The translations under genes were made by a program, and so were the position numbers. A DNA stretch of 19,350 nucleotides from Acinetobacter sp. Its GTDB lineage: Bacteria > Pseudomonadota > Gammaproteobacteria > Pseudomonadales > Moraxellaceae. The stretch is from the NCBI GenBank assembly GCA_030152275.1, contig JASLHF010000026.1, positions 1 through 19,350 on the forward strand, in the 5' to 3' direction. This document shows, in pieces, positions 1-7,052 of the stretch (position 1 is the stretch's first letter; every line of letters begins with the position of its first letter). The notes under the pieces are model-generated. The model saw nothing but the letters and a program-made list of their open reading frames with translations. It was not told where the DNA came from and did not search any database.

Positions 1-2
1 CG

Positions 3-827
3 GCGTCAACCCTTGAGCTATTTACTGACGCAGCAGCTGAATATGCACCAGAACATCAAACAGATTTGCAAACCGACCTGCTGGAAACCGCACCCGCAGA
101 GATAAACTGCCCTACGCAAATCCAGCTCGGGCCATATACTGCTGCCGCCGAGGTAATACCTTTTGCTTCAAGCCATGAATATGCGATAGCACAGCTGCAG
201 CTGCCAGACGGTCACGTTTTTGGGCAGGCAGCTTTACTGCTGTATTGTGCGGAACTGGATACATGGCAAAACCGTCCAGTGTATTTAGCGGAACTGCAGG
301 ATATGCAAGGCGCTTTTTCCCAACATGCATTGCTGTTCGGCGCACTCAGCGCAACCGATGCCCAGCGCAGTTTCAGCCTATACAGCCAGCATCAGCAACA
401 GACTGTAGCTGCAGTTAAAGAAATCAGCTGGCTGGCGCTATTTGGTGCAGTAAGTAAAAAGGATAGCCTATTTCGCTGCAGCGCATTTCTGAGCAATCCT
501 ATTTGGCAGCAAAGCAATTATTTACCGTTTATTCCGGCAGATTCAATTCATACGCAAAAGTTTATTCAATTTGATGAAACACAAGCTGACCACTACACAC
601 CGGTGCTTCTGCTGGAAGAGCGCAAAAAATACCGTATCGTGCACGGCAGTCAGCGCATGGCGCTCTCTGATAATGAAATCGCTTATCCTTATCTGATGCT
701 GCACAGGCAAGACGGCATTAACTGGCAAATGATTCAATCCATTATTGCTGAATTGCCAAAGCCTATCGAAGTACATTTACTGCACCGCGCGATACTTCAA
801 CAAACTTTCAATGAAACAAATGCTTAA
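3..827 (+). CDS. Unrecognised protein, 3' part of gene; weak ParB-like segment near C-terminus
   Basis: The reading frame is open from the first complete codon to a TAA at 825-827, giving about 274 visible residues with no convincing start. The TTG at 66 lacks a Shine-Dalgarno sequence and lies inside an open frame, so the gene very likely begins left of the window. I do not recognise the family. No signal peptide or membrane segment is visible in the part seen. Around 600-700 the protein reads as a hydrophobic strand, charged residues, then YRIVHGSQRM and a short IAYPYLML strand. This is reminiscent of the ParB/sulfiredoxin-like fold (strand, Gly-x-x-R, strand), but the resemblance is weak. 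The protein is rich in Gln and Leu, and codon use resembles that of its neighbours. No hairpin terminator follows it, so read-through into the next + strand gene is possible. Confidence 0.75.
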   Translation, partial: ASTLELFTDAAAEYAPEHQTDLQTDLLETAPAEINCPTQIQLGPYTAAAEVIPFASSHEYAIAQLQLPDGHVFGQAALLLYCAELDTWQNRPVYLAELQDMQGAFSQHALLFGALSATDAQRSFSLYSQHQQQTVAAVKEISWLALFGAVSKKDSLFRCSAFLSNPIWQQSNYLPFIPADSIHTQKFIQFDETQADHYTPVLLLEERKKYRIVHGSQRMALSDNEIAYPYLMLHRQDGINWQMIQSIIAELPKPIEVHLLHRAILQQTFNETNA

Positions 828-931
828 GTCAAATTAAAGATTAGTAGTAATATTGCAGCTGATTCTTGATTTTCTCATTGTAATTTATCAACACTACAGT
901 TAAGCAGAGGATAAATAAGAGTTTTCAAAAT

Positions 932-2074
932 ATGCCAAAAACTAAAATCAGCTGTGCCCATTTAATTTTTATTTCCGCAGCATGGACTACCGGCAGCTGC
1001 AGCGCTGCTGAAGCGGATACTGGGGCATCTTTTCCCTTAGAAACTTCAGATCATCCTTATTTCCATACAGACAGCAGCCCTTCGGCTGATCAGGGGTTGC
1101 TTTTTCAAATTCCAAGATTTGTTGATGCCTTGCCGACATTTTTACCTGAACAGTCAGATGAAAATAATGTCCCGCTAACTGCCGACACAGAAAACAACAC
1201 ATGGACGGACCGGCAGCAAAAAAGCATCCGCAACTGGGCAGACCGTACGGCGCTGCAAATTGACAGCTGGTTTGGCGAACCAGACCCTCAAAAGCCCGCT
1301 TATGCAACCTTGCGTGTAATTGTCGACAATCGCTGGAATAAGCATGACGGCTATGATGTTAATCCCCGTATCCGCGGCAAACTCAAGCTGCCAACGCTGG
1401 AGCGCAAGCTCAGCCTTGTATTTGGTGATGACAGTTTGGATAACGAGCTGACCAATAATGTTGCCATTACCAATGAAAATCCGGCCGGAAAAACCGATAA
1501 AACGGTAGACCGCCAGCGCGCCAGAGAAGATAACAGCTCTTTGGCGCTGCGCTGGTCAGAATTGTCCAAACAGTTGCCCTTTGAAACCGATCTGGACCTA
1601 GGTGTGCGTTCCGGCGATGATATTTATGTGCGTTTAAAGGCCAAACGCGATTGGACACTGCAAAATGATTTTAAATTTCATGCAGAACAAATTTACCGTT
1701 ACGGCATCGACAGCGAAAATTACCTGCGGACAAATCTGGAATTGGCCCATGCGCGCCCCAATTCCCCGATCCTTTTTGACCAACTCAACTTGACTTATGC
1801 TGACACGCAAGATGATGATTTAACTTGGGATAATTTCCTATTTCGTCAGCATCAGTTTTTCCATAACAATACGTTCAGCTATGGCATTTACTCCGGCGGT
1901 TTCATGAACAATAAGGACTTGCGCTTGAACAGCTATGGCCCGTTTATTTCTTGGCGCCAGCCTTTCCTGCGTGAATGGTTCTTTATTCAAGGTGATTTAA
2001 ACTATCTGAATGACCACCGCGCTGACCGCAGCCACTTTGTCGGCGCCTTGGTGCGTTTAGAAGCCCTCTTCTAA
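932..2074 (+). CDS. Predicted secreted outer-membrane beta-barrel protein, function unknown
   Basis: This is a 380-residue protein with an N-terminal export signal: Lys at residues 3 and 5, a hydrophobic stretch at about 9-18, and small residues with likely cleavage around 25-28 (SAAEA). A Cys at 23 sits in TGSC, which is a poor lipobox, so type I cleavage is more likely than lipidation. Residues 30-110 are polar and low in structure, and include a Trp/Asp-rich DSWFGEPDP segment. From about 120 onward, short alternating polar/aromatic strands (YATLRVIV, LKLPTLERKLSLVF, FFIQGDLNYL) separated by Asp/Asn-rich turns end in a C-terminal Phe. That is the usual signature of a BAM-assembled barrel. 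The ATG is preceded by AAGAG at 917-921. The gene converges on htpG and shares a terminator with it. Envelope localisation is inferred; the function is unknown. Confidence 0.82.
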   Translation: MPKTKISCAHLIFISAAWTTGSCSAAEADTGASFPLETSDHPYFHTDSSPSADQGLLFQIPRFVDALPTFLPEQSDENNVPLTADTENNTWTDRQQKSIRNWADRTALQIDSWFGEPDPQKPAYATLRVIVDNRWNKHDGYDVNPRIRGKLKLPTLERKLSLVFGDDSLDNELTNNVAITNENPAGKTDKTVDRQRAREDNSSLALRWSELSKQLPFETDLDLGVRSGDDIYVRLKAKRDWTLQNDFKFHAEQIYRYGIDSENYLRTNLELAHARPNSPILFDQLNLTYADTQDDDLTWDNFLFRQHQFFHNNTFSYGIYSGGFMNNKDLRLNSYGPFISWRQPFLREWFFIQGDLNYLNDHRADRSHFVGALVRLEALF

Positions 2075-2087
2075 ACTCAGCTGTGCA

Positions 2088-2115
2088 TAAAAAAGCCTCC
2101 TGACGGAGGCTTTTT
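2088..2115. terminator. Bidirectional terminator between the barrel gene and htpG
   Basis: A six-base GC stem, GCCTCC (2095-2100) with GGAGGC (2105-2110), has a TGAC loop and is flanked by an A-run on the left and a T-run on the right. It therefore works in both directions. It lies between the stops of two convergent genes (2074 and 2125). Confidence 0.9.
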
Positions 2116-2124
2116 ATTGAATGC

Positions 2125-4044
2125 TTATTTCAGCAGCAGGCTGTTAATCCGTTTCAAATAAGAAGCCGGATCTTCTGGCAAACCGCCCTCAGCAATCAAT
2201 GCCTGATCAAAAATCACATTGGCCAAATCTTCAAACTGAGCTGAATTCTCCAGTTTTTGCACCAGTGGATGTTCAGGGTTAATTTCTAAAATAGGCTTGC
2301 TTTCCGGCACGGCTTGACCTGCCTGCTTGAGCATACGGATCAGCTGCGGCGACAGTTCACCGTCACCCGTAACCAAACACGCAGGAGAGTCAACTAAACG
2401 GGTAGTAACACGCACCTCTTTGGTTTTATCCTTCAATGCGCCGCTGAGTTTTTCCACCACCGGCTTAAACTGTTCAGCTGCTGCTTCCAGCGCTTTCTTT
2501 TCCTCAGCATCTTGCAGATCACCTAAGTCCACAGCGCCTTTAGCCACGTTCTGCATTGGCACGCCGTCAAATTCCTGAACGAATTCCATCGCCCATTCAT
2601 CCACCCGCTCTGACATCAGCAATACTTCAATGCCTTTCTTCTTAAACAGTTCCAGCTGCGGCGAATTTTTGGCTGCCGTCAGGCTGTCCGCTGTCACATA
2701 ATAAATCGCTTTCTGACCTTCTTGCATACGCGCTTTATAGTCAGCCAGCGATACTGATACTTCATCCTGAGTCGAGCTGGCAAAACGCAGCAGTTTCAAA
2801 ATGCGTTCACGGTTGCCAAAATCTTCACCCAGCCCTTCTTTTAAGACTGAACCAAACTCACTGTAGAAAGTTTTAAATTTTTCCTGATCTTTTTCATCTT
2901 CAGATTTTGCCAGACCGTCCAGCACTGTCAGCACACGGCGGGTATTTCCTTCACGGATGGTTTTCACATCACGGCTTTCCTGCAGCAGCTCACGGCTGAC
3001 ATTCAGCGGCAAATCCGCGCTGTCGACAACGCCTTGCACAAAGCGCAAATAATTTGGAATCAAATTATCCGCATCATCCATAATAAATACACGCTTCACA
3101 TAAAGCTTAATGCCAGCCTTAGCCTCGCGGGTAAAAATATTGTTCGGCGCTTTGCTTGGGATATACAGCAGCTGCGTATATTCTGTGCTGCCTTCTACAC
3201 GGTTATGTGCCCATGCTAATGGCGCGTCGAAGTCATGGCTGATATTTTTATAAAACTCAATGTACTGTTCATCAGTAATTTCATTTTTATTGCGGGTCCA
3301 CAGCGCGCTCGCAGAATTAATCGCTTCCCATTCATCAGTTTTTACATACTGGCCGCCTTGCGGCGCTTCGCCTTCGGCAGCTTCTTCTTCCTGCCAGACT
3401 TCTTTTTGCATTTCGATCGGCAGACTGATATGGTCTGAATACCGGTTAATAATTTGCTTAACCTTATAAGACTCTAAATAATCCAGCGCATCATCGCGCA
3501 AGTGCAGAATAATCTCTGTGCCGCGGGACGCTTTATCAATCTGTTCAACTTCAAAATCGCCAGTGCCGGTACTCACCCAGCGAACACCTTCAGAAGCCGG
3601 CGCACCTGCACGGCGTGATTCCACAGTGATGGTATCCGCTACAATAAAGCCAGAATAAAAGCCAACACCAAACTGGCCAATGAGCTGCGCATCAGACTGC
3701 TGATCGCCGGTCAGTTTCGACATGAAATCTTTGGTGCCTGATTTCGCGATTGTACCTAAATTATCGATCGCCTCTTGCTGGCTTAAGCCAATGCCGTTGT
3801 CAGAGATCGTGATGGTTTTTCCCGCTTTATTTAAGCTTACGCGGACATGTAAATCCGGATCATTTTCATAATATTCAGGATGATTAATGCCTTCAAAGCG
3901 CAGTTTGTCGCAGGCATCTGACGCGTTAGAAATCAGCTCGCGCAGAAAAATTTCAGGATTAGAATACAAAGAGTGGGTGACTAAATGAAGCAATTGAGCC
4001 ACTTCCGCCTGGAAGCTATGTTTTTGTACGCTTTGTTCGCTCAT
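2125..4044 (-). CDS. htpG: Molecular chaperone HtpG (bacterial Hsp90)
   Basis: This is a cytosolic ATP-dependent dimeric chaperone that remodels client proteins, often with DnaK/DnaJ. At 639 residues it is slightly longer than the E. coli protein (624). The N-terminal GHKL ATPase domain shows RELISNASDA (Glu36 for hydrolysis, Asn40 for Mg/ATP), SDNGIG (Asp82 for adenine binding) and GQFGVGFYS (123-131), which is part of the lid. A short Glu-rich EEEAAEGEAP segment replaces the long eukaryotic charged linker. The middle domain contains LPLNVSRELLQ, the conserved region with the catalytic-loop Arg, and the C-terminal dimerisation domain follows. The ATG has AAGGAG six bases upstream (4051-4056). 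A sigma-32-like promoter lies at 4092-4118, so the gene is probably its own heat-shock transcript even though another - strand gene sits 99 bases upstream. Confidence 0.99.
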   Translation of the reverse strand: MSEQSVQKHSFQAEVAQLLHLVTHSLYSNPEIFLRELISNASDACDKLRFEGINHPEYYENDPDLHVRVSLNKAGKTITISDNGIGLSQQEAIDNLGTIAKSGTKDFMSKLTGDQQSDAQLIGQFGVGFYSGFIVADTITVESRRAGAPASEGVRWVSTGTGDFEVEQIDKASRGTEIILHLRDDALDYLESYKVKQIINRYSDHISLPIEMQKEVWQEEEAAEGEAPQGGQYVKTDEWEAINSASALWTRNKNEITDEQYIEFYKNISHDFDAPLAWAHNRVEGSTEYTQLLYIPSKAPNNIFTREAKAGIKLYVKRVFIMDDADNLIPNYLRFVQGVVDSADLPLNVSRELLQESRDVKTIREGNTRRVLTVLDGLAKSEDEKDQEKFKTFYSEFGSVLKEGLGEDFGNRERILKLLRFASSTQDEVSVSLADYKARMQEGQKAIYYVTADSLTAAKNSPQLELFKKKGIEVLLMSERVDEWAMEFVQEFDGVPMQNVAKGAVDLGDLQDAEEKKALEAAAEQFKPVVEKLSGALKDKTKEVRVTTRLVDSPACLVTGDGELSPQLIRMLKQAGQAVPESKPILEINPEHPLVQKLENSAQFEDLANVIFDQALIAEGGLPEDPASYLKRINSLLLK

Positions 4045-4091
4045 CGGTTACTCCTTAATTTATAAACAGCGTTTTAATTAACTGCTTATAT

Positions 4092-4118
4092 GAATGGAGC
4101 AACTTTTATAATTTTCAA
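4092..4118 (-). promoter_or_regulatory. Candidate sigma-32 (RpoH) promoter of htpG
   Basis: On the - strand, TTGAAA (4113-4118) is followed after 13 bases by CTCCATTC (4092-4099). This matches the RpoH pattern TTGAAA-N13-15-CCCCATNT in all six -35 bases and most of the -10 bases. No good sigma-70 -10 hexamer sits at the right distance. The predicted leader is about 40 bases. htpG is a classical RpoH target, which supports the call. Confidence 0.6.
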
Positions 4119-4143
4119 TCCTGAAACGGCTATTTTTTCAACG

Positions 4144-4491
4144 CTAAAACGGCCCTTGACTATAAACACGCTCCATATGCGCATCCAATTTTTGCTGACG
4201 CTTCCTGTAGGATTGACTTAAGCAGCTGACATTGTCCTGACAGGCATTGCGGTTACGCAGCCATTTGACCTGTTCATCTTGAATCACACCGCGGTTGCCC
4301 ATCGGCACCAGCCGTTTAATAATGCTGTAGGTGGTCGCCATTTTAACATCCGCATCATTCAGTGCACGGTGATTGCATACAGCATGTTCCGTGCGCGTCG
4401 CAGCTTTGCCGCAGTCAAAGCTGGCGGCCTCAGCATACTGTCCTGCCCAGCATAGCGCGCTAAGCAGTATCCAAGATTGCATTTTGTTCAC
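4144..4491 (-). CDS. Secreted DUF1311 / lysozyme-inhibitor LprI-like protein
   Basis: This small 115-residue exported protein has a signal peptide at about 1-23 (hydrophobic core WILLSALCWAG, cleavage near AEA-ASF). The mature part has the LprI N-terminal-like layout: SFDCGKA (Cys27), TxxExxVC (Cys39), LNDADVKMATTY, then the typical QxxWLRNRNAC motif (Cys84) and a fourth Cys at 90, consistent with two disulfides. Some family members inhibit lysozyme in the periplasm, but many have no known role, so only the domain is assigned. The start is a GTG at 4491 with GAGGTG at 4496-4501; an ATG three codons in (4482) is the alternative. The gene lies beyond the ompW terminator, so it probably has its own promoter, although no clear hexamers were found. 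Confidence 0.85.
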   Translation of the reverse strand: MNKMQSWILLSALCWAGQYAEAASFDCGKAATRTEHAVCNHRALNDADVKMATTYSIIKRLVPMGNRGVIQDEQVKWLRNRNACQDNVSCLSQSYRKRQQKLDAHMERVYSQGPF

Positions 4492-4591
4492 ATTGCACCT
4501 CAGCTTACTTTTGACTTATAAAATTACTCTACCTCTGCACACACTTATCCATAGCGTAAAACTGCACTCTTTTTGTAATCATGCGCAGCGC

Positions 4592-4621
4592 AAAAAAACC
4601 CGCCAGGCGGCGGGTTTTTTT
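4592..4621 (-). terminator. Terminator of ompW
   Basis: CCCGCC (4599-4604) pairs with GGCGGG (4609-4614) around an AGGC loop, with A7 on the left and T7 on the right. It lies 18 bases past the ompW stop and gives a U-run on the - strand. It is symmetric, but no + strand gene ends here. Confidence 0.93.
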
Positions 4622-4638
4622 AAAGCTTCAGCTGCATA

Positions 4639-5262
4639 TTAGAATTTGTAGCTGTAGCCAATAGTATAAATAATCGGGTCAATGTCTAAATCGAATTTAG
4701 TCACACGGCTGCCGTCAGCAGCTTTCAAATCAACTTCAGGGCTTAATTGCGCATAACGCACATCTGCAAACACACCCCAATTTTTCGCATCTGCCGGCTT
4801 GAAGTTAAAGCCGATTTGGCCGGCAAAGCCGTAATCTTCTTTAACATTGGCTTTCATGCCCGCTAAATCGCCAGAGGTTTCTTCATCCCAAGGAATGAAT
4901 ACTGTAGCGCCAACACCGATATACGGGGTAAAGCCTGTATTATTTTTGAAGTTGTATTTCGCTGTGATTGTTGGCGGTAAATGTTTCAATTTAACGCCGC
5001 CGGTCACTGCGCCAGTAACATTAACATCATGGCTGATTGGCGTTGCCAGCAGCAGTTCAGCAGAGAAATTATCATTAAAGAAATATTCTACAGATGGTGT
5101 AAATGCCAGCTCATGATCCGCTTCAGCTTTTGCTGTACCGTTTAAAATGCTGGTGTCTTGAGTTGGCGCAACTGCAGAACCGCCGACTTTAACCTGCCAT
5201 TGACCTGCCATCGCAGAAGCAGACATCCCCATTAATGCAATAAGAGCAACTTGTTTCAACAT
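4639..5262 (-). CDS. ompW: Outer membrane protein OmpW
   Basis: This is an eight-stranded outer-membrane barrel of the OmpW family, thought to carry small hydrophobic or cationic compounds across the outer membrane. The chosen start at 5262 gives 207 residues. It begins with a signal peptide, MLKQVALIALMGMSASAMA, cleaved before GQWQVKVGG. AGAGG (5273-5277) lies 10 bases upstream. An in-frame ATG at 5307 would add 15 residues ahead of a complete signal peptide and is rejected. Family features include the N-terminal WQVKVGGSAVAP strand, a PSVEYFFNDNFSAELLLATPISHDV segment, LPPTITAKYNF, TPYIGVGATVF and the C-terminal YTIGYSYKF ending in Phe. A long AT-rich upstream region (5263-5606) carries possible control sites, and the gene ends in a strong terminator. 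Confidence 0.96.
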   Translation of the reverse strand: MLKQVALIALMGMSASAMAGQWQVKVGGSAVAPTQDTSILNGTAKAEADHELAFTPSVEYFFNDNFSAELLLATPISHDVNVTGAVTGGVKLKHLPPTITAKYNFKNNTGFTPYIGVGATVFIPWDEETSGDLAGMKANVKEDYGFAGQIGFNFKPADAKNWGVFADVRYAQLSPEVDLKAADGSRVTKFDLDIDPIIYTIGYSYKF

Positions 5263-5407
5263 TTTCAAACAACCTCTGGAAGAATTAATACTAAAAAATA
5301 CAAACATTAATTAATATTAAACATGAGTTTAATTAATATGCAATAACATTATTAAACATAATTTTTAAATATTTTACAAATTATTGTTTTTAATAGATAT
5401 TTATTTT

Positions 5408-5430
5408 AAACCTAGCGAAATGCTAGGTTT
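5408..5430. other. Perfect 9-bp inverted repeat, leader hairpin or + strand terminator
   Basis: AAACCTAGC (5408-5416) and GCTAGGTTT (5422-5430) are perfect complements around GAAAT. Read on the + strand it is followed by a T-rich tail (5428-5436), like an intrinsic terminator, but no + strand gene precedes it. Read on the - strand it would sit near the 5' end of the predicted ompW leader. Either a leader stem or the end of a small + strand RNA is possible. Confidence 0.5.
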
Positions 5431-5448
5431 TTATTTTAAGAAAAATAT

Positions 5449-5476
5449 ATTATAAATCCAACTAAAATTTAACCAA
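5449..5476 (-). promoter_or_regulatory. Candidate sigma-70 promoter of ompW
   Basis: On the - strand TTGGTT (5471-5476) is separated by 16 bases from a perfect TATAAT (5449-5454). The predicted start near 5442 gives a leader of about 180 bases. The surrounding DNA is so AT-rich that chance hexamers are common, so this is tentative. Other weak candidates lie closer to the gene. Confidence 0.4.
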
Positions 5477-5490
5477 ATATACCAACTTTT

Positions 5491-5504
5491 TTGATCAGAA
5501 TTAA
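5491..5504. promoter_or_regulatory. FNR/Anr-box-like palindrome upstream of ompW
   Basis: TTGATCAGAATTAA matches the FNR consensus TTGAT-N4-ATCAA at nine of ten positions and is centred about 55 bases upstream of the predicted ompW start. E. coli ompW is FNR-controlled. Whether this Acinetobacter has a suitable regulator cannot be seen here. Confidence 0.3.
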
Positions 5505-5540
5505 TAATCCAATGGCATTATATTTCAAGTATATTAATCT

Positions 5541-5578
5541 TAATAAATAAAAAAGGACGGTATAAATACCGTCCTTTT
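5541..5578 (-). terminator. Terminator of the NhaC-type antiporter gene
   Basis: GGACGGTAT (5555-5563) and ATACCGTCC (5566-5574) form a nine-base stem. On the - strand it is followed by a U-rich tail (complement of the A-rich 5541-5554). It lies about 30 bases beyond the antiporter stop at 5607. Confidence 0.88.
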
Positions 5579-5606
5579 AAATTTCTTCGCCATACGGCAT
5601 AGACGC

Positions 5607-6974
5607 TTAGAGCACCATCGCTGCAATCCAGCCAAAAATCATCAGCGGAATATTAAAATGGATAAATGTTGGGATCACACTGTCTTTCATATGATCATGC
5701 TGACCATCCATATTTAGACCTGATGTGGGCCCTAAGGTCGAATCAGATGCAGGCGAACCGGCATCGCCAAGCGCTGCAGCAGTACCAATAAGCGCAATGG
5801 TTGCCATTGGACTAAAACCAAATTGCATGCACAGCGGTACATAAATAATCGCAAGAATAGGTACTGTAGAGAATGAAGAGCCAATCCCCAAAGTAATTAA
5901 TAAACCAATCAGCAGCATCCAAAAAGCCGCCAAGCCTTGGCTATTGCCAATCCACTGTACCGATGCTTCAACGAGTGCGGGCACCTGATGCGTCGCATCA
6001 ATGACAGAAGCGAAGCCTTGGGCTGAAATCATGATAAAGCCGACCAGCGCCATCATACGCATGCCGCTGATAATGACATCATCCGCCTCTTTCCATTTGA
6101 AAATTCCAGCAAAACTCAAGATGGCAACACCCACCAAACCGGCTAAGATCATAGAATCTGAATAAAGCTGTGTCATCAGAGTCGCTACTACCGCAACGGC
6201 CGCCATCAGAATCGTAAATTTTGCGACCTGAGGCTTGCCGTTCTCATCACTTTGCACATTGCCGCCAATGGTATGCGCTGCCCCGGAAACCGCTGCATCT
6301 GCATATTCACGCGGTTTGCGGTAGGAAAAAAATACCGCAATCAGGAGCCCCACAAACATGCCGGAGACTGGAATCGCCATCGCTTTGGGAATTTGATCAT
6401 AGCTGATCTGCAAACCATACGGTTTACCAAAAGTATTGATATTCTGACCTAAAATATCATTAAGGAAGATCGCGCCAAAACCAAACGGCACCAGCATATA
6501 GGTGCCAACCAAACCAAAAGTCAGTACGCAGACAATTAAGCGCCGGTCCAGTTTCAAATGGTTAAACACGCTAAGCAGCGGCGGAATCAGGACCGGAATA
6601 AATGCAATATGTACAGGAATCACGTTTTGCGAACAGATAGCAGCAATGGCAATAGTCGCAAAAATTAAATATTTCACCTTATTTTGCGCTTTGCTGTCAC
6701 TGCTGCCTTTAAGCTTCACAATCATATTGTAAGCAAGCAAATCCGGCAGGCCCGAACGCGCTAATGCCAGTGCAAATGCGCCCAGCACCCCATAGGCCAG
6801 CGCAATTTGAGCGCCATTGCCTAAGCCATTGTTAAATGCTTCTACTGTACCGTGAATTCCCAGTCCAGCAAGTAAACCGCCTGTAACAGCGCCAATAATC
6901 AACGCAAATACTACAGGCACACGAGCCAGCGCCAGTCCGAACATGACTGCAATGGCGGCAAGAATAGCAAACAT
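5607..6974 (-). CDS. Na+/H+ antiporter family protein (NhaC-like)
   Basis: This is a 455-residue, strongly hydrophobic inner-membrane protein with roughly ten to twelve membrane segments. It appears to combine a Na_H_antiport_2-type N-terminal segment (about 1-85, with GVLGAFALALARSGLPDLLAY) with an NhaC-type antiporter domain. The most telling motif is GDAGSPASDSTLGPTSGLNMDGQHDHMKD-like residues at 403-431, whose Asp, Ser and His residues are typical of the ion-translocating core. A polar cytoplasmic loop lies at about 220-252. The likely role is proton-driven sodium export, although some NhaC relatives exchange organic acids or amino acids, so the substrate is uncertain. No Shine-Dalgarno sequence precedes the ATG at 6974 and the leader is pyrimidine-rich. 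The in-frame ATG at residue 11 is no better and would cut the first membrane helix. No terminator separates it from the hydrolase upstream. Confidence 0.9.
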   Translation of the reverse strand: MFAILAAIAVMFGLALARVPVVFALIIGAVTGGLLAGLGIHGTVEAFNNGLGNGAQIALAYGVLGAFALALARSGLPDLLAYNMIVKLKGSSDSKAQNKVKYLIFATIAIAAICSQNVIPVHIAFIPVLIPPLLSVFNHLKLDRRLIVCVLTFGLVGTYMLVPFGFGAIFLNDILGQNINTFGKPYGLQISYDQIPKAMAIPVSGMFVGLLIAVFFSYRKPREYADAAVSGAAHTIGGNVQSDENGKPQVAKFTILMAAVAVVATLMTQLYSDSMILAGLVGVAILSFAGIFKWKEADDVIISGMRMMALVGFIMISAQGFASVIDATHQVPALVEASVQWIGNSQGLAAFWMLLIGLLITLGIGSSFSTVPILAIIYVPLCMQFGFSPMATIALIGTAAALGDAGSPASDSTLGPTSGLNMDGQHDHMKDSVIPTFIHFNIPLMIFGWIAAMVL

Positions 6975-7004
6975 AAGAAAAAAGGGAGTCTAAAAAAAGA
7001 AGCT

Positions 7005-7013
7005 ATTTTATCA
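7005..7013 (-). promoter_or_regulatory. Possible extended -10 promoter of the antiporter gene
   Basis: The - strand reads TGATAAAAT here, an extended -10 (TG-N-TAAAAT) without a good -35. The predicted start near 6998 gives a leader of about 24 bases. Confidence 0.35.
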
Positions 7014-7052
7014 GAATTCGATGCTTATTTAGCCCCTCTTGTCTGCTCAAAT

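Larger units (their letters stand above)
5263..5606. other. AT-rich 344-base intergenic region upstream of ompW
   Basis: This stretch is very AT-rich and holds no credible gene. From left to right it contains the ompW ribosome binding site, an inverted repeat at 5408-5430, a candidate ompW promoter at 5449-5476, an FNR-box-like palindrome at 5491-5504, and the terminator of the antiporter gene at 5541-5578. The spacing would give ompW a leader of about 180 bases. Confidence 0.7.

Noticed and set aside
66..68. TTG as the start of the first gene
   Set aside because: There is no ribosome binding site, and the frame is open to the left edge, so it is an internal codon of a truncated gene.
5263..5307. 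Upstream ATG (5307) as the ompW start
   Set aside because: It would add 15 residues before a complete signal peptide. The ATG at 5262 has AGAGG upstream and gives a normal OmpW.
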